Shown: in pieces, positions 26,989 to 36,052 of the stretch
Layout of the letters: each line of letters starts with the position of its first letter
How positions within the stretch are numbered: the first letter of the stretch is position 1
Source: Streptomyces lydicus
GTDB lineage: Bacteria > Actinomycetota > Actinomycetes > Streptomycetales > Streptomycetaceae
Length of the DNA: 64,000 nt
Direction: 5' to 3'
Assembly (NCBI RefSeq): GCF_000717345.1
Contig: NZ_JNZA01000019.1
Span: forward strand, 62,001-126,000
Made by a program: the position numbers and the translations under genes
The notes under the pieces: generated by a model
What the model was told of the DNA's origin: nothing
The model's input: the letters and a program-made list of their open reading frames with translations, nothing else
Databases searched by the model: none

Positions 26989-27774
26989 ATGATTGAGATC
27001 CTGAACGCCGCGCAGCTTGACCGGGCGAGGGACACCGGCGCCCTGGTCGGAGACATCCTGCACACGCTGAAGCAGCGCAGCACGGTCGGGACGAACCTGC
27101 TGGACATCGACCAGTGGGCCAAGGAGATGATCACCGAGGCGGGAGCACAGTCCTGCTACGTCGACTACGCGCCTTCCTTCGGGCGCGGCCCGTTCGGGCA
27201 CTACATCTGCACGGCCGTCAACGACGGAGTGCTCCATGGGCGGCCTCACAACTACACGCTGGCAGACGGAGATCTGCTGACTCTCGACCTCGCCATAGTC
27301 AGGGGCAGGGTGGCCGCGGACGCCGCGATCAGCTTTCTGGTGGGCAATGCCAGGCCGGCGGAGAGCGTCGCGATGATCGAGACGACCGAACGTGCACTCG
27401 CCGCCGGCATCGCAGCCGCCAAACCTGGGGCGCGCATCGGCGACCTCTCCCACGCCATCGGCACGGTCCTCAGCGAGGCGGGCTACCCGATCAACACCGA
27501 GTTCGGAGGCCACGGCATCGGCTCGACCATGCACCAGGACCCACACGTCGCGAACACCGGACGGCCCGGCCGCGGATACAAGCTGCGCCCCGGACTGCTG
27601 CTCGCCCTGGAGCCCTGGGTCATGGCCGACACTGCCACACTCGTCACCGACGCCGACGGTTGGACGCTGCGCAGCGCGACGGGCTGCCGGACCGCGCACA
27701 GCGAGCACACCATCGCCATCACCGACAACGGAGCCGAAATTCTCACCCTGCCCACGCATCTGCGTTTCGGCTGA
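26989..27774 (+). CDS. map: Type I methionine aminopeptidase
   Basis: A 261-residue pita-bread metallopeptidase that removes the initiator Met from nascent proteins. The five metal ligands are visible: Asp100 (LLTLDLA), Asp111, His175 (GGHGIG), Glu208 (LLALEPW) and Glu239 (SEHTIAIT); the substrate-gating His83 is in LHG. Start ATG 26989 follows GAGAGG. A genome has a housekeeping copy elsewhere, so this XRE-linked copy in an accessory region is probably an extra paralogue. The pair XRE plus map recurs in streptomycetes. Confidence 0.9.
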   Translation: MIEILNAAQLDRARDTGALVGDILHTLKQRSTVGTNLLDIDQWAKEMITEAGAQSCYVDYAPSFGRGPFGHYICTAVNDGVLHGRPHNYTLADGDLLTLDLAIVRGRVAADAAISFLVGNARPAESVAMIETTERALAAGIAAAKPGARIGDLSHAIGTVLSEAGYPINTEFGGHGIGSTMHQDPHVANTGRPGRGYKLRPGLLLALEPWVMADTATLVTDADGWTLRSATGCRTAHSEHTIAITDNGAEILTLPTHLRFG

Positions 27775-27802
27775 TCCACAGCCGCACCTTGTCGTCACCC
27801 GT

Positions 27803-27988
27803 TCAGCGCGGCCGGGTCCAGGGATTGGCCAGGCTGCGGTCGACGAATTCGCGAACCAGCTCCGTCATCGTGGATCCGCTCAGCACCTGTTCCCAGCGTT
27901 GCTCTTGCGGATGCGCGTAGCATCCGAGCACGAATCGGACGGCTCCGTCGACAGCTTCGGCGTCCTCCCGTACGCGGGGAGGCCGCAT
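27803..27988 (-). pseudogene. Unidentified C-terminal gene fragment
   Basis: Sixty-one codons ending GSTMTELVREFVDRSLANPW and a stop, preceded by RFVLGCYAHPQEQRWEQVL. It reads as the tail of a real protein but has no start and no family I can name. It is downstream of, and may once have been part of, the XRE remnant on the same strand. Confidence 0.3.
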
Positions 27989-28119
27989 TTCCGCTCCTCG
28001 ACGGTGTGCCTGCCCTCACGGTAGAACTACGGGGGGCCGCAGAGGCGTCAACTGGACGTCCTGCATGGCCTCTTGGCGCCCACACCTGCCGCGCGTCCCC
28101 GGTGTCTTTGCAGGTCGCA

Positions 28120-28412
28120 TCCGTTCCGCCGGGTCCGTGCTGCTGTGAGGCCGAGCAGATACGTCCGCTCGACGTCGTCGAGGCGCAGGACACGCGCGAG
28201 TGATGCGAGGACCTGAGGTGAGGGGTTCGTGTCGCGGCCGCGTTCCAGTCGCAGGTAGTAGTCGGGACTGATTCCGGCGAGCAGGGCAACTTCCTCACGG
28301 CGCAGGCCGGGCACGCGGCGGTTGCCGCCGGGCGGGATTCCTGCCTGTGCCGGTGAGATCAGCTCGCGCCGGGCGCGCAGGTAGCTGCCGAGCCGGTTGC
28401 CGGGTTCCTCAT
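28120..28412 (-). pseudogene. MmyB-type XRE regulator, both ends lost
   Basis: The minus strand reads EEPGNRLGSYLRARRELISP, GNRRVPGLRREEVALLAGIS, PDYYLRLERGRDTNPSPQVL and ASLARVLRLDDVERTYLLGL, the HTH domain of MmyB-like regulators. The first codons and start are missing at 28412, where the SDR gene on the other strand begins mid-domain. The ligand-binding half after about residue 95 is also gone. Confidence 0.7.
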
Positions 28413-29150
28413 CCCATCGTCGGCGGGACCTCAGGTATCGGGCGAGAGCTGGCCCGCCGGTTCGCCGCAGCGGGCAGCACCGTGGCCGTTGGCGGCCGCA
28501 GCCCGGAGGCCCTCGTGGAACTCGCCGGAGAGGGCTTCGGCACGATCAGCATCGATGTCACCGACAGTGCCTCCGTCGCATCTGCCCGTGACGCCGTGCT
28601 CGCCCGGTACCCCGAGCTGGACACCGTGGTGACGATGCCGGGCGTCATGCTCCTGGAGGACCTGCGGGACCCCGCGCACTTCGAGGCGGCAGAGACGACG
28701 ATCGACACCAACCTGGTGGGCACCATCCGGGTGATCGACGCCTTCACCCCGCACCTGGTCCGGCGGGGCGCCGGCACCTTCATCACCGTCACCTCCGGCA
28801 TCGCCTTCCTGCCTCTCCCGCCCATGCCCACCTGTGCCGCCTCGAAGGCCGCGGTGCACGCCTACTCCGAGGCACTGCGCGCGCAACTCGACGGCACCGG
28901 CGTCAGCGTCGTCGAACTCGTCCCGCCGGCCGTCGCCGCAGCAGGCCAGGAAAAGGTGAACCCGCATGCGCTGCCACTCGACGACTTCGCCACCGAGGTC
29001 ATGCAACTGCTCTCAGAGGACCCCACCCCCCGCGAAATCCTGGTGAAGGGGGTCCTCATGCACCGCTGGGCCGAGCGCGACGGCACCTACGACGACCTCG
29101 TCGCACAGCGTTCCCAGGCCCTGGCCATGCTCCCCGGCCGCGAAGGCTGA
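28413..29150 (+). pseudogene. SDR oxidoreductase lacking its N-terminus and catalytic Tyr
   Basis: The protein joins the family at IVGGTSGIGRELARRFAAAG, without the first eight or so residues (start and first beta strand). The rest is a classical DltE-like SDR: ISIDVTDSASV, TMPGVMLLEDL, TNLVGTIRVIDAF, VTSGIAFLPLPPMPTCAASK. In the catalytic YxxxK the Tyr is Cys (codon TGT, one change from TAT). The frame is open upstream to a GTG at 28347, but those residues come from the antisense of the XRE remnant. Probably inactive. Confidence 0.7.
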
Positions 29151-29545
29151 CCCCCTTCCCCCATCAGGGGGCGCATGGATCATCGCCCCCGGGCGCCAAC
29201 GAGCAGCCACGCGCGTCCTGGACACGAAAGCCACCCTCAACCAGCCATCATGGCCTGCCGCGTCCGCGACGCCCGATGGATCATCAGCGGCTGGGCCTGC
29301 CCTACTGGTTCCGCAGCTGGGACCTGACCACTCACCGATGGCCCACCCGGAAGTTGTGACCCTCGCCTGCCCACTCGTGCCGATCTACCTCGACCCGCTT
29401 ACTTCCGCCGCCCCGGCTATCGGGAGTGGAAGTTCAAGACACACCTACGGTCCTGCCTCGGCCTGGACCCCGGCGACACCCCACAGGCGCCCCCATCGCA
29501 TCATGACTTCGCAGCCGGAGACGATGACCAACGGGGAGGGCGCCT
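29151..29545. other. Gap, possible gene tail
   Basis: About 395 bases. One plus-strand frame near 29370-29540 reads YFRRPGYREWKFKTHLRSCL then GLDPGDTPQAPP, which looks protein-like and may be a remnant; no start, stop pattern or family supports a gene. Confidence 0.3.
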
Positions 29546-30799
29546 GTGCAGTTCACTGCCGAGCATGTGGAGTGGGGCAGGGTGGACATCACCTTGGACG
29601 ATTTGGGCTGCAGCCGGTCCTGGGAGGAGATCCACCGGGTGCGGGGCGTGGAGCTGAGGTGTCCTGAGTGCGGGGGGCAGGTCTTCGCCAGACTCTCCAA
29701 GTTGGGCACCCGCCACCTCTACCACCGCACACGCCCCCCGTCGTGCTCGCTGGCGAACGAGTCACTGGAGCACCACTTGCTCAAGCTGGAGCTGGTGACC
29801 TGCGCGCGGGCCGCAGGCTACCGGGCAGAGCTCGAAGTCGCTGCGCCCACCGGGGAGTGGAGGGCGGACGTGATGGTCTTCAGCCCGGACGGCGACCGGC
29901 TGATGGCTCTGGAGGCGCAGCTGTCGCCCATCACGGCGGAGGAGATCGCCGTGCGGACCGGTCTGTACGAGCGGGACGGGGTGCGGGTGTGCTGGTTCGG
30001 CTTCCAGCCGCGCCCGTGGGTGGGTACCGTGCCGACGCTTCTGGTCCGGTCCCCGGCCGACCGAGGGCAGGAGTGGTCGGTGAGTGCCGGCCTGGCTCGC
30101 TTACCCAGCGAAAACGCGGACTGGTCTCCGGTCGGTGCGACGTTGGCCGACGCGGTGTCGTGGATGCTGACGGGCCGAATAGTGCCGCACACCCCCCGCT
30201 CCAGAAGCCGGCGGGTCACCAGGCCGAACAGTTGGTACCAGTGGGCAGAGGGCTGGACCAGGTTCATGGACGACTCGTGGCGCATGTGGTGGACGGCCCC
30301 CTCGTATGTGGCAGCGGACGGCAAGCGTGCGGAGGAGGAAGAGGAAGCCAGACGTCAGGCCAGGGACCAGGCGCGGCAACGGGAAGTGAAGGAGCGGGAG
30401 AAGGCCAGGAAGAAGAAGGCCAAGGCCCGTGCGTACGACCTGTTCTGGGACCGTACGGGCCTGGACCAGCAGCAGTGGAGGTACTTCCGGGCCCTGGCGG
30501 AGCTGTACTTCAGCCGGAGTCTGGTCTTCGGCGCTCCGGATTCTCGCTACGGCGACGGCAGACCGGTGTACGAGCGCAGCGGACCCGAAGGTGAGCAGTG
30601 GACGCTCGTCGGTGTGGCCTGCCCCGATCCGCGCCAACTGCGGGACTGGGCGGAGGAGCTGGCCTTGCTGGTCCACTGCCACGAGTATCTCGAAGTACTC
30701 GCAAACCGGGCGTGGGCACCCTTCCAGATATACGTCTTGGACCCGGATATCGGCGCGATGTACCAGGAACGCGTACTGCCGTCCCCCCTCGACCTGTAG
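29546..30799 (+). CDS. CoiA-like competence/nuclease family protein
   Basis: A 417-residue protein from GTG 29546. Near the start a zinc-type ELRCPECGGQVFARLS is followed by HLYHRTRPPSCSLANESLEH, then a nuclease-like core WRADVMVFSPDGDRLMALEAQLSP with the D...ExQ pattern of CoiA/PD-(D/E)xK proteins, and VRTGLYERDGVRVCWFGF. Residues 250-300 are a charged helix rich in Lys, Glu and Arg. CoiA proteins act on incoming DNA in competent bacteria; in Streptomyces the role is unknown. Codon usage is normal. A defence or DNA-processing function is inference. Confidence 0.75.
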   Translation: MQFTAEHVEWGRVDITLDDLGCSRSWEEIHRVRGVELRCPECGGQVFARLSKLGTRHLYHRTRPPSCSLANESLEHHLLKLELVTCARAAGYRAELEVAAPTGEWRADVMVFSPDGDRLMALEAQLSPITAEEIAVRTGLYERDGVRVCWFGFQPRPWVGTVPTLLVRSPADRGQEWSVSAGLARLPSENADWSPVGATLADAVSWMLTGRIVPHTPRSRSRRVTRPNSWYQWAEGWTRFMDDSWRMWWTAPSYVAADGKRAEEEEEARRQARDQARQREVKEREKARKKKAKARAYDLFWDRTGLDQQQWRYFRALAELYFSRSLVFGAPDSRYGDGRPVYERSGPEGEQWTLVGVACPDPRQLRDWAEELALLVHCHEYLEVLANRAWAPFQIYVLDPDIGAMYQERVLPSPLDL

Positions 30800-31097
30800 T
30801 AGCTGGTCGGGAGAGATCCGGACGGCTCGAAAAGCATCCCGTGGCGGGTTCTGCTCGTCGTCGACCCGACCTCGGAGTGGCCGGTGATACGGACCGTTGG
30901 CTTCGTTGTCGGCCGGCGGAGTACGGGGCCGGCTCCCAGGCGGTCAGGACTCACCTCCGCTCCCGCGGAGAGCACTCAGTGCCTGTTCCTGAACCGGCCG
31001 TGAAATCGCTGCGGTGGTGCCGCTCCGGTGAACGGTGCGGCAGAGCAGTCGTGCCGCGGTTCGCTCGTGATGATCGGTGGCCGTGCGCGGGGCATTG

Positions 31098-31436
31098 TCA
31101 GCTTTCAGGCTGTGCCTGTGCCGGTGGGACAGTCGCCGAAAGGGCGCGCAGATCGTCGAAGGCTTGGAGGAGATGCGCGTCCAAGCTCTGTGAAGGGTCG
31201 TCGATCCAGGCTCGGGCCGCTTGGTGGAAGGTGGCCCAGCCGGTTTGAGCAGCCAGGCCGGCCAGCCGGTCGGGGACTCCGCGCTGCCGCAGCGCCTCTG
31301 CCAGGGCATCGGTGAGCGACGCGGCCTTGGCCAAGTCGCGCTCACGGAGCGCTGGTGTCACCGCGATGATTGCCAGTCGTGGTTCGGCGAACGGGCGGTT
31401 GGCCTCGAGGATCCGTCCGGCTTTGGAGCGTTTCAT
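31098..31436 (-). pseudogene. TetR-family regulator, C-terminal half
   Basis: The frame reads LEANRPFAEPRLAIIAVTPA, LRERDLAKAASLTDALAEAL, RQRGVPDRLAGLAAQTGWAT and FHQAARAWIDDPSQSLDAHL, the ligand-binding helices and tail of a TetR protein. The DNA-binding domain is gone; similarity starts at about 31425, right at the start of the epimerase gene on the other strand. Confidence 0.7.
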
Positions 31437-32346
31437 GCGTGTCTTTGTTACCGGTGGTTCCGGGCAGACCGGTCCGGCAGTCGTCACTGAGCTCGTCGCG
31501 GCCGGCCACTCGGTCACCGGTCTGGCGCGCTCGGATGCCGCTGCTGCCCGGCTGGAGTCGCTGGGGGCCACGCCACACCGCGGCTCCCTGGAGGACCTCG
31601 ACAGTCTGCACAGCGGCGCCACAGCCGCCGACGGCGTCCTGCACATGGCCTACGGCGGCGACTTCTCCGATCTCGACGACATGATGAGGCGGGACCGGAC
31701 CGCGATCGAGACGCTCGGCCAGCCGTTGGCACACTCGGGCAGGCCGCTCGTCATCACCTCCGGCACCCTGGTCATGCCTGCCGGCCGGGAGACCACCGAG
31801 AAGGACGAGCCCGACATGGCCGGGATTGCCGCCTTCCGCATCGCGGGTGAGCGAGCCTGTCTGGACTTCGCCGCCCGGGATGTGCGCGCGAGCGTGGTCC
31901 GCCTCGCTCCCACCGTCCACGGCCCCGAAGACCACGGTTTCATCCCCATGCTCATCGCCACCGCCCGAAAGACCGGCGTGTCGGCCTACGTCGGTGACGG
32001 CACCAACCGATGGCCTGCCGTACATCGGCTCGACGCGGCGGTCCTGTTCCGCCTCGCATTGGAGAAGGCACCCGCAGGCAGCGTGCTGCACGGAGTAGCC
32101 GAAAGCGGCGTCACCCTGAAGAGCATCGCAGAGACGATCGCCCGGGGCCTGGATCTACCCACGGTCTCACTGACCCCCGCCGAGGCTGCCACGCATTTCG
32201 TGAGCCCGTTCATGGCCACGGCCTATGGCTTCGACGGGCCCGTCTCCAGTGCTCACACTCAGGAACTGCTCGGCTGGTCACCCACCCACCCGACCCTGCT
32301 CGACGACCTGGAGCACGGCGATTACCTGACCCGGCCGGCGTCCTGA
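31435..32346 (+). CDS. NAD-dependent epimerase/dehydratase family protein
   Basis: A 303-residue extended SDR from ATG 31435, with TTGGAG about eight bases upstream. MRVFVTGGSGQTGPAVVTEL carries the nucleotide-binding TGGSGQTG, followed by GATPHRGSLEDLDSL, ADGVLHMAYGG and PLVITSGTLVMP. It belongs to the atypical NAD-binding group found beside TetR regulators; the substrate is unknown. The promoter and operator it once shared with the TetR gene seem to have been deleted, because the ribosome site lies inside the TetR remnant. Confidence 0.82.
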   Translation: MRVFVTGGSGQTGPAVVTELVAAGHSVTGLARSDAAAARLESLGATPHRGSLEDLDSLHSGATAADGVLHMAYGGDFSDLDDMMRRDRTAIETLGQPLAHSGRPLVITSGTLVMPAGRETTEKDEPDMAGIAAFRIAGERACLDFAARDVRASVVRLAPTVHGPEDHGFIPMLIATARKTGVSAYVGDGTNRWPAVHRLDAAVLFRLALEKAPAGSVLHGVAESGVTLKSIAETIARGLDLPTVSLTPAEAATHFVSPFMATAYGFDGPVSSAHTQELLGWSPTHPTLLDDLEHGDYLTRPAS

Positions 32347-32507
32347 CCTCCTCACACCGATCCGGAACTCCCCGGCCCGGCTGACGAGTGGTGCCGGCGG
32401 CTCACCTCCACTTTCTGGGCGTCACTTGCGGCCCAGCGGGGTTGTCCGTGCCAGCACCCAGCTGCCTCGCACGAGCCCGATTTTGGTCTGACCCGGCCTT
32501 GGTGGGG

Positions 32508-33155
32508 TCAGCGGGCGAGGGAGACGGCGAAGGGCTGGAAGCCGTGTCGGCGCAGGACGTGGGGCACCACGAGGATCATGGCCTCGGTGGCGCGGGCCGT
32601 GGTGATGTCGCCGAGGTCCTCGATCCATGCGGGCTGCCAGCCCAGGTCACCGAGCAGGCCAGTGACGGTCTTCTTCGCGTGTTCGTCGTTGCCCGAGACA
32701 TAGACGGTCGGTGGGGCGACCAGGGTGTCAGGGGCAGTCATGACCATGAACAACATGGTGTTGAGGGTCTTGACCACATGGGTGTCGGGGAGGGCGGCCT
32801 GGAGTTGCTCGGCGAGGCTGCTGCCGGGATAGCACAGGTCGCCGGGCAGGCCGTCACCGGCGTCGCGGGTGGCGTTGGAGACGTCGACGAGGATCTTGCC
32901 AGCGAGTTCGGTTCGCAGGCCGGCCAGACGGTCCAGGGCGCTGTCGCCGGGCGTCGCGTTGATCACGATGTCCGCGGTGCGGGCGGTGGTGCGCTGGTCG
33001 GCGAAGGAGACGCGGGGGCTTGTGCCTTCGGCGGCCGTTGCGGTCTCTTCCATCGGGCTCCGGCGGCCGAGGATGACGTGGTATCCGGTGGCGGCGAACT
33101 TGCCGGCGAGGTTGGCGCCGACGCGGCCGGCACCCAGTATGCCGATGCTGGTCAT
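32508..33155 (-). CDS. NADPH-dependent F420 reductase-like protein
   Basis: A 215-residue Rossmann protein: MTSIGILGAGRVGANLAGKF (residues 1-20) with GxGxxG, HVILGRRSP for the NADP phosphate, ADIVINATPGDSALDRLAGL, GKILVDVSNATR and VVKTLNTMLFMVM. This is the F420H2:NADP oxidoreductase-like fold. It lies 58 bases downstream of the IMPase gene on the same strand and is probably co-transcribed. Confidence 0.82.
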   Translation of the reverse strand: MTSIGILGAGRVGANLAGKFAATGYHVILGRRSPMEETATAAEGTSPRVSFADQRTTARTADIVINATPGDSALDRLAGLRTELAGKILVDVSNATRDAGDGLPGDLCYPGSSLAEQLQAALPDTHVVKTLNTMLFMVMTAPDTLVAPPTVYVSGNDEHAKKTVTGLLGDLGWQPAWIEDLGDITTARATEAMILVVPHVLRRHGFQPFAVSLAR

Positions 33156-33213
33156 GAGGTTATGGTCCTTGCTGTGTCGGGTGGGACGGGCGGGAGCGCT
33201 GGCCGCTTCGTGG

Positions 33214-34026
33214 TCAGGCGATCGGCGACAGAACCTTGAGGGCGGCGGCGTGGATGCCGGGAGCGGCGGCCAGGAAATCGCGGCTGCCCGTGCTCCAGGG
33301 TTCGCCCGCCAGGTCGGTGACGGTGCCTCCGGCCTCGGAGACCAGCAGGGCGCCGGCGACCAGGCCAGAGCGGACGTCGGAGAACTGCCAGAACGCGTCC
33401 ATGCGTCCGGCGGCGACGTGGATGAGCTGCATCGTGGCAGGAACGGACACGCGCACGACCAGGCCGTTGATGAGCATGGCAGTGACGGAGTCACCGATCC
33501 GCCGGAAGGTGCGCTCGTCCTCGCCGGGTTTGGCCTGGCCGGTGCCGACGAGCGCGGCACCCAGGTCGGCCTTGGCGGACACCTTCAGGGGTCGGTCGTT
33601 GAGGCGGGCACCGCCGCCGGCGACGGCGGTGTAGGTGTCACCGGTCAGCGGCAGGTGGACGACGGTGAGTACCGGCTGGTTGTCGCGGACCAAAGTGGCG
33701 GTGACGGCCCAGTCCTCCATGGCGTGGACGTGGTTGATGTTGCCCTCGGCGGGGTCGACGACCCACCACTCCCCCGGCGGGAGAGCGCCGCCGGCCAGCT
33801 CGTCCTCGGCCCACTGCGATCCTCGCCGGGCCCGCAACAGCGGTTCCCGCAGCACGTCCAGCACCGCGCCGTCGTTGGCGTGGATCTCGTCGACGACCTC
33901 GTCCAGACTCACGCCTCGGGCGTGCGAGGTGTAGCGGTCGCGCAGCGTGAGGCCGGCGGTCTTCACCGCGGCGGTCACGTCGGACATGAGCGTCGTGTCG
34001 ACGTCGGAAGGCATGGCTGTGCTCAT
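33214..34026 (-). CDS. Inositol monophosphatase family protein
   Basis: A 270-residue member of the Li+-sensitive phosphatase fold. The metal-site motif reads WWVVDPAEGNINHVHAMEDW (canonical DPxDGTxN, here with Glu and Asn replacing Asp and Thr), and the C-terminal motif SDVRSGLVAGALLVSEAGGT replaces WDxAAG. Glu in AEDELAG is the upstream metal ligand. The altered motif suggests a phosphomonoester substrate other than inositol phosphate. Start ATG 34026. A LysR gene diverges 117 bases away, so control by that regulator is likely. Confidence 0.82.
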   Translation of the reverse strand: MSTAMPSDVDTTLMSDVTAAVKTAGLTLRDRYTSHARGVSLDEVVDEIHANDGAVLDVLREPLLRARRGSQWAEDELAGGALPPGEWWVVDPAEGNINHVHAMEDWAVTATLVRDNQPVLTVVHLPLTGDTYTAVAGGGARLNDRPLKVSAKADLGAALVGTGQAKPGEDERTFRRIGDSVTAMLINGLVVRVSVPATMQLIHVAAGRMDAFWQFSDVRSGLVAGALLVSEAGGTVTDLAGEPWSTGSRDFLAAAPGIHAAALKVLSPIA

Positions 34027-34143
34027 GGCGGGCTTCCCTGGGTTCGGTCGATGCGAGGCGGCTGGTCCCGCACCCGCACTTCGAAGGTAGGTGCCCTGAC
34101 AACTAACAACAAGTGCATGCTTTTCACTCGTAGAGTTACTCTC

Positions 34144-35088
34144 ATGCAACTGGATCTGAACCTGCTCACAGCCCTGGACGCGCTGCTGGAAGAGGGCAGT
34201 GTCGCCGGTGCTGCAGCCCGCCTCCACGTCACCGCACCGGCGATGAGCCGCTCCCTGGGCCGCATCCGCAAGGCCACCGGTGACCAGATCCTGGTCCGCA
34301 CCGGCCGCAGCATGGTCCCCACCACCCGCGCGCTGGCCATGCGCGCACAGGTCCACGCCCTCGTGCAGCAGGCCCACCGACTCATGTCCGCGCAGCAGGA
34401 ACTCGACCTAGCCGCTCTGGAGCGGGTGTTCACCGTGCGCTGGCACGACGCCCTGACCGCCGCTTGCGGCACCGCCCTGATCGCCGCCGTCCACCGTCAG
34501 GCCCCCGGCGTCCAGCTGCGCCTGTCCGCCGAACCCGGCACGGACACCCCCGAGCTGCGCCGGGGTGAGGTCGACCTCGAATCAAGCTCCAGCCGGCCGA
34601 CGCTCCCCGACATCCGCCACCGCCTCGTCGGCAGGGACCGGCTGGTCGTCGCGGTCCGCCCAGGCCACCCGCTCACCGAAGGCCCGCTGAGCCTCGAACG
34701 CTACGCGGCCGCCGAACACCTCACCGTCTCGCGGCGCGGACGCCTGCGCGACCAGATCGATGACGCCCTGACCACGCGCGGCAACGAACGCCGTGTCGTC
34801 GCCGCCGGGCCCACCGCCGCCTTCGCTCTGCAACTCGCGCTCGGCACCGACCTGGTCGTCACCCTTCCGGACGCGGTCACCCGCGCGGCCCGGGACCAGC
34901 TCGGTCTGGTCACGCTGCCGCTGCCACTCCCGTTGCCCGACGTCCCCCTGTACCTGCTGTGGCACCAGCGCTACGACGACGACCGCGCCCACAACTGGCT
35001 GCGCGAGATGGCCGCCGAAACTGTCCAGGCACTGTTCGCGCCACCGAGCGCCTCTCAACAGTCCCTCATCATCCGGACCGGGCAGTGA
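34144..35088 (+). CDS. LysR-family transcriptional regulator
   Basis: A 314-residue LTTR from ATG 34144. The HTH is LNLLTALDALLEEGSVAGAA, ARLHVTAPAMSRSLGRIRKA at residues 4-43, followed by the coiled dimer helix and a substrate-binding domain (LIAAVHRQAPGVQLRLSAEP, DRLVVAVRPGHPLTEGPLSL, FALQLALGTDLVVTLPDAVT). It diverges from the IMPase/F420-reductase-like pair, the usual LTTR target arrangement. Confidence 0.87.
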   Translation: MQLDLNLLTALDALLEEGSVAGAAARLHVTAPAMSRSLGRIRKATGDQILVRTGRSMVPTTRALAMRAQVHALVQQAHRLMSAQQELDLAALERVFTVRWHDALTAACGTALIAAVHRQAPGVQLRLSAEPGTDTPELRRGEVDLESSSSRPTLPDIRHRLVGRDRLVVAVRPGHPLTEGPLSLERYAAAEHLTVSRRGRLRDQIDDALTTRGNERRVVAAGPTAAFALQLALGTDLVVTLPDAVTRAARDQLGLVTLPLPLPLPDVPLYLLWHQRYDDDRAHNWLREMAAETVQALFAPPSASQQSLIIRTGQ

Positions 35089-35325
35089 CGGGCACGCCCA
35101 GGAAGGAGCTCCTGGCGACTGACTCCCGTTCTCGCGAACATCACCTATTCGTGCGAGCGTGCGACTCCCAGTCCCACGTCGAAACGAAGTCGCAAGTCGC
35201 GTACAAAGCCACGGCCGCGCAGGACACCGACGCGTGTTCTGCCCTCAACGCCCTGCAGCCCGCTGTCTGACGGGGCCAAGAGGGGCGGTCGATCAGGATC
35301 GGCGGGCGCAGCCACGTCCCGTGCT

Positions 35326-35616
35326 TATCGCACGGGATTCTGGGCGGACAAGTCCTTCGTCACCAATGTCTTCTCGTCCGTGACAGCTGCGGCGTTCGGC
35401 GTCCCGCTGGCCCTGGTGGTCCTCAACCGGGTCGCAGTGGTGCAGGCCGAGGCGGTGGAAGTGCGCGCCGGGCTGCGTCTGGCCATGCGGGTGGTCGGTG
35501 ATTTTGCCGCGTCCGTGCCCCGGCTGGTCCCCGGGCCCGCAGCTCGTCTCGATGATGCGGCGGCCGGGCTGCTCGCTTTGGAGCGGGTGGCTCAGGCGGC
35601 CCTCAAGGACAGCTGA
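35326..35616 (+). pseudogene. Membrane protein remnant
   Basis: The frame reads GFWADKSFVTNVFSSVTAAA, FGVPLALVVLNRVAVVQAEA, a membrane segment with a coiled tail (LLALERVAQAALKDS, stop 35616). It resembles the N-terminal part of actinobacterial single-pass proteins but has no good start and ends early. A GTG at 35380 could initiate 78 residues. Confidence 0.35.
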
Positions 35617-35619
35617 ACT

Positions 35620-36037
35620 TGCGCTGAGCCTCAAGGACCCGGCAGTCAACGAGAGCGCACAGCACATACTCGACGCCCAGAAGAACCCGGAGCGAACCTT
35701 CCCGTCCTGGCCTGGCCTGGCCTGGCCTGGGAAGAGCGTGCCCGGAGCGAAGGAACCGCTGCACCGACTCGTCGATACCAAAAAGCAGGAAGCGAACCGG
35801 GACAAATCAATCGTTGAGTGCAACAAGGTGTGGGGGAACTATTCCGGAACTCCCCTGCAGTGCGACGAGTATCCCTCCGCTTCGACCCGCGAGGGATCTA
35901 ATAAGGGCGACAACCGCTACTCCGTCCGGCTGATCGACGGCACCGACAACGAAACCGGCGGCCGTCGACTCAACTCCGTTTACACCGCAAACAGGATCCT
36001 CGACGGGGATCCCTTCTTCGTGAAAATCACGAGCTGA
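35620..36037 (+). pseudogene. NucA/NucB-type DNase domain, N-terminally truncated
   Basis: About 135 codons ending at 36037. The distal part reads SIVECNKVWGNYSG, QCDEYPSASTREGSNKGDNR, YSVRLIDGTDNETGG and ILDGDPFFVKITS, the NucA/NucB nuclease core (CDEYPFAST-x-EG, SVR, N-x-x-G, DGDPF-x-V). In the first block Phe is replaced by Ser. In actinobacteria this domain often forms the C-terminal toxin of secreted polymorphic toxins. No start or delivery domain remains, so it is a remnant. The next gene, 15 bases downstream, is a candidate immunity protein. Confidence 0.68.
35706..35730. repeat. Five tandem CCTGG units inside the NucA/NucB frame
   Basis: CCTGG is repeated five times without interruption, encoding SWPGLAWPG. 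Since five is not a multiple of three, gain or loss of one unit would change the reading frame of the nuclease domain that follows. Confidence 0.8.
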
Positions 36038-36052
36038 CCCAAGGAAGACACT

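Noticed and set aside
34100..34143. LysR operator AGTG-N9-CACT before the LysR gene
   Set aside because: Arms of four bases are expected by chance; not listed as a feature.
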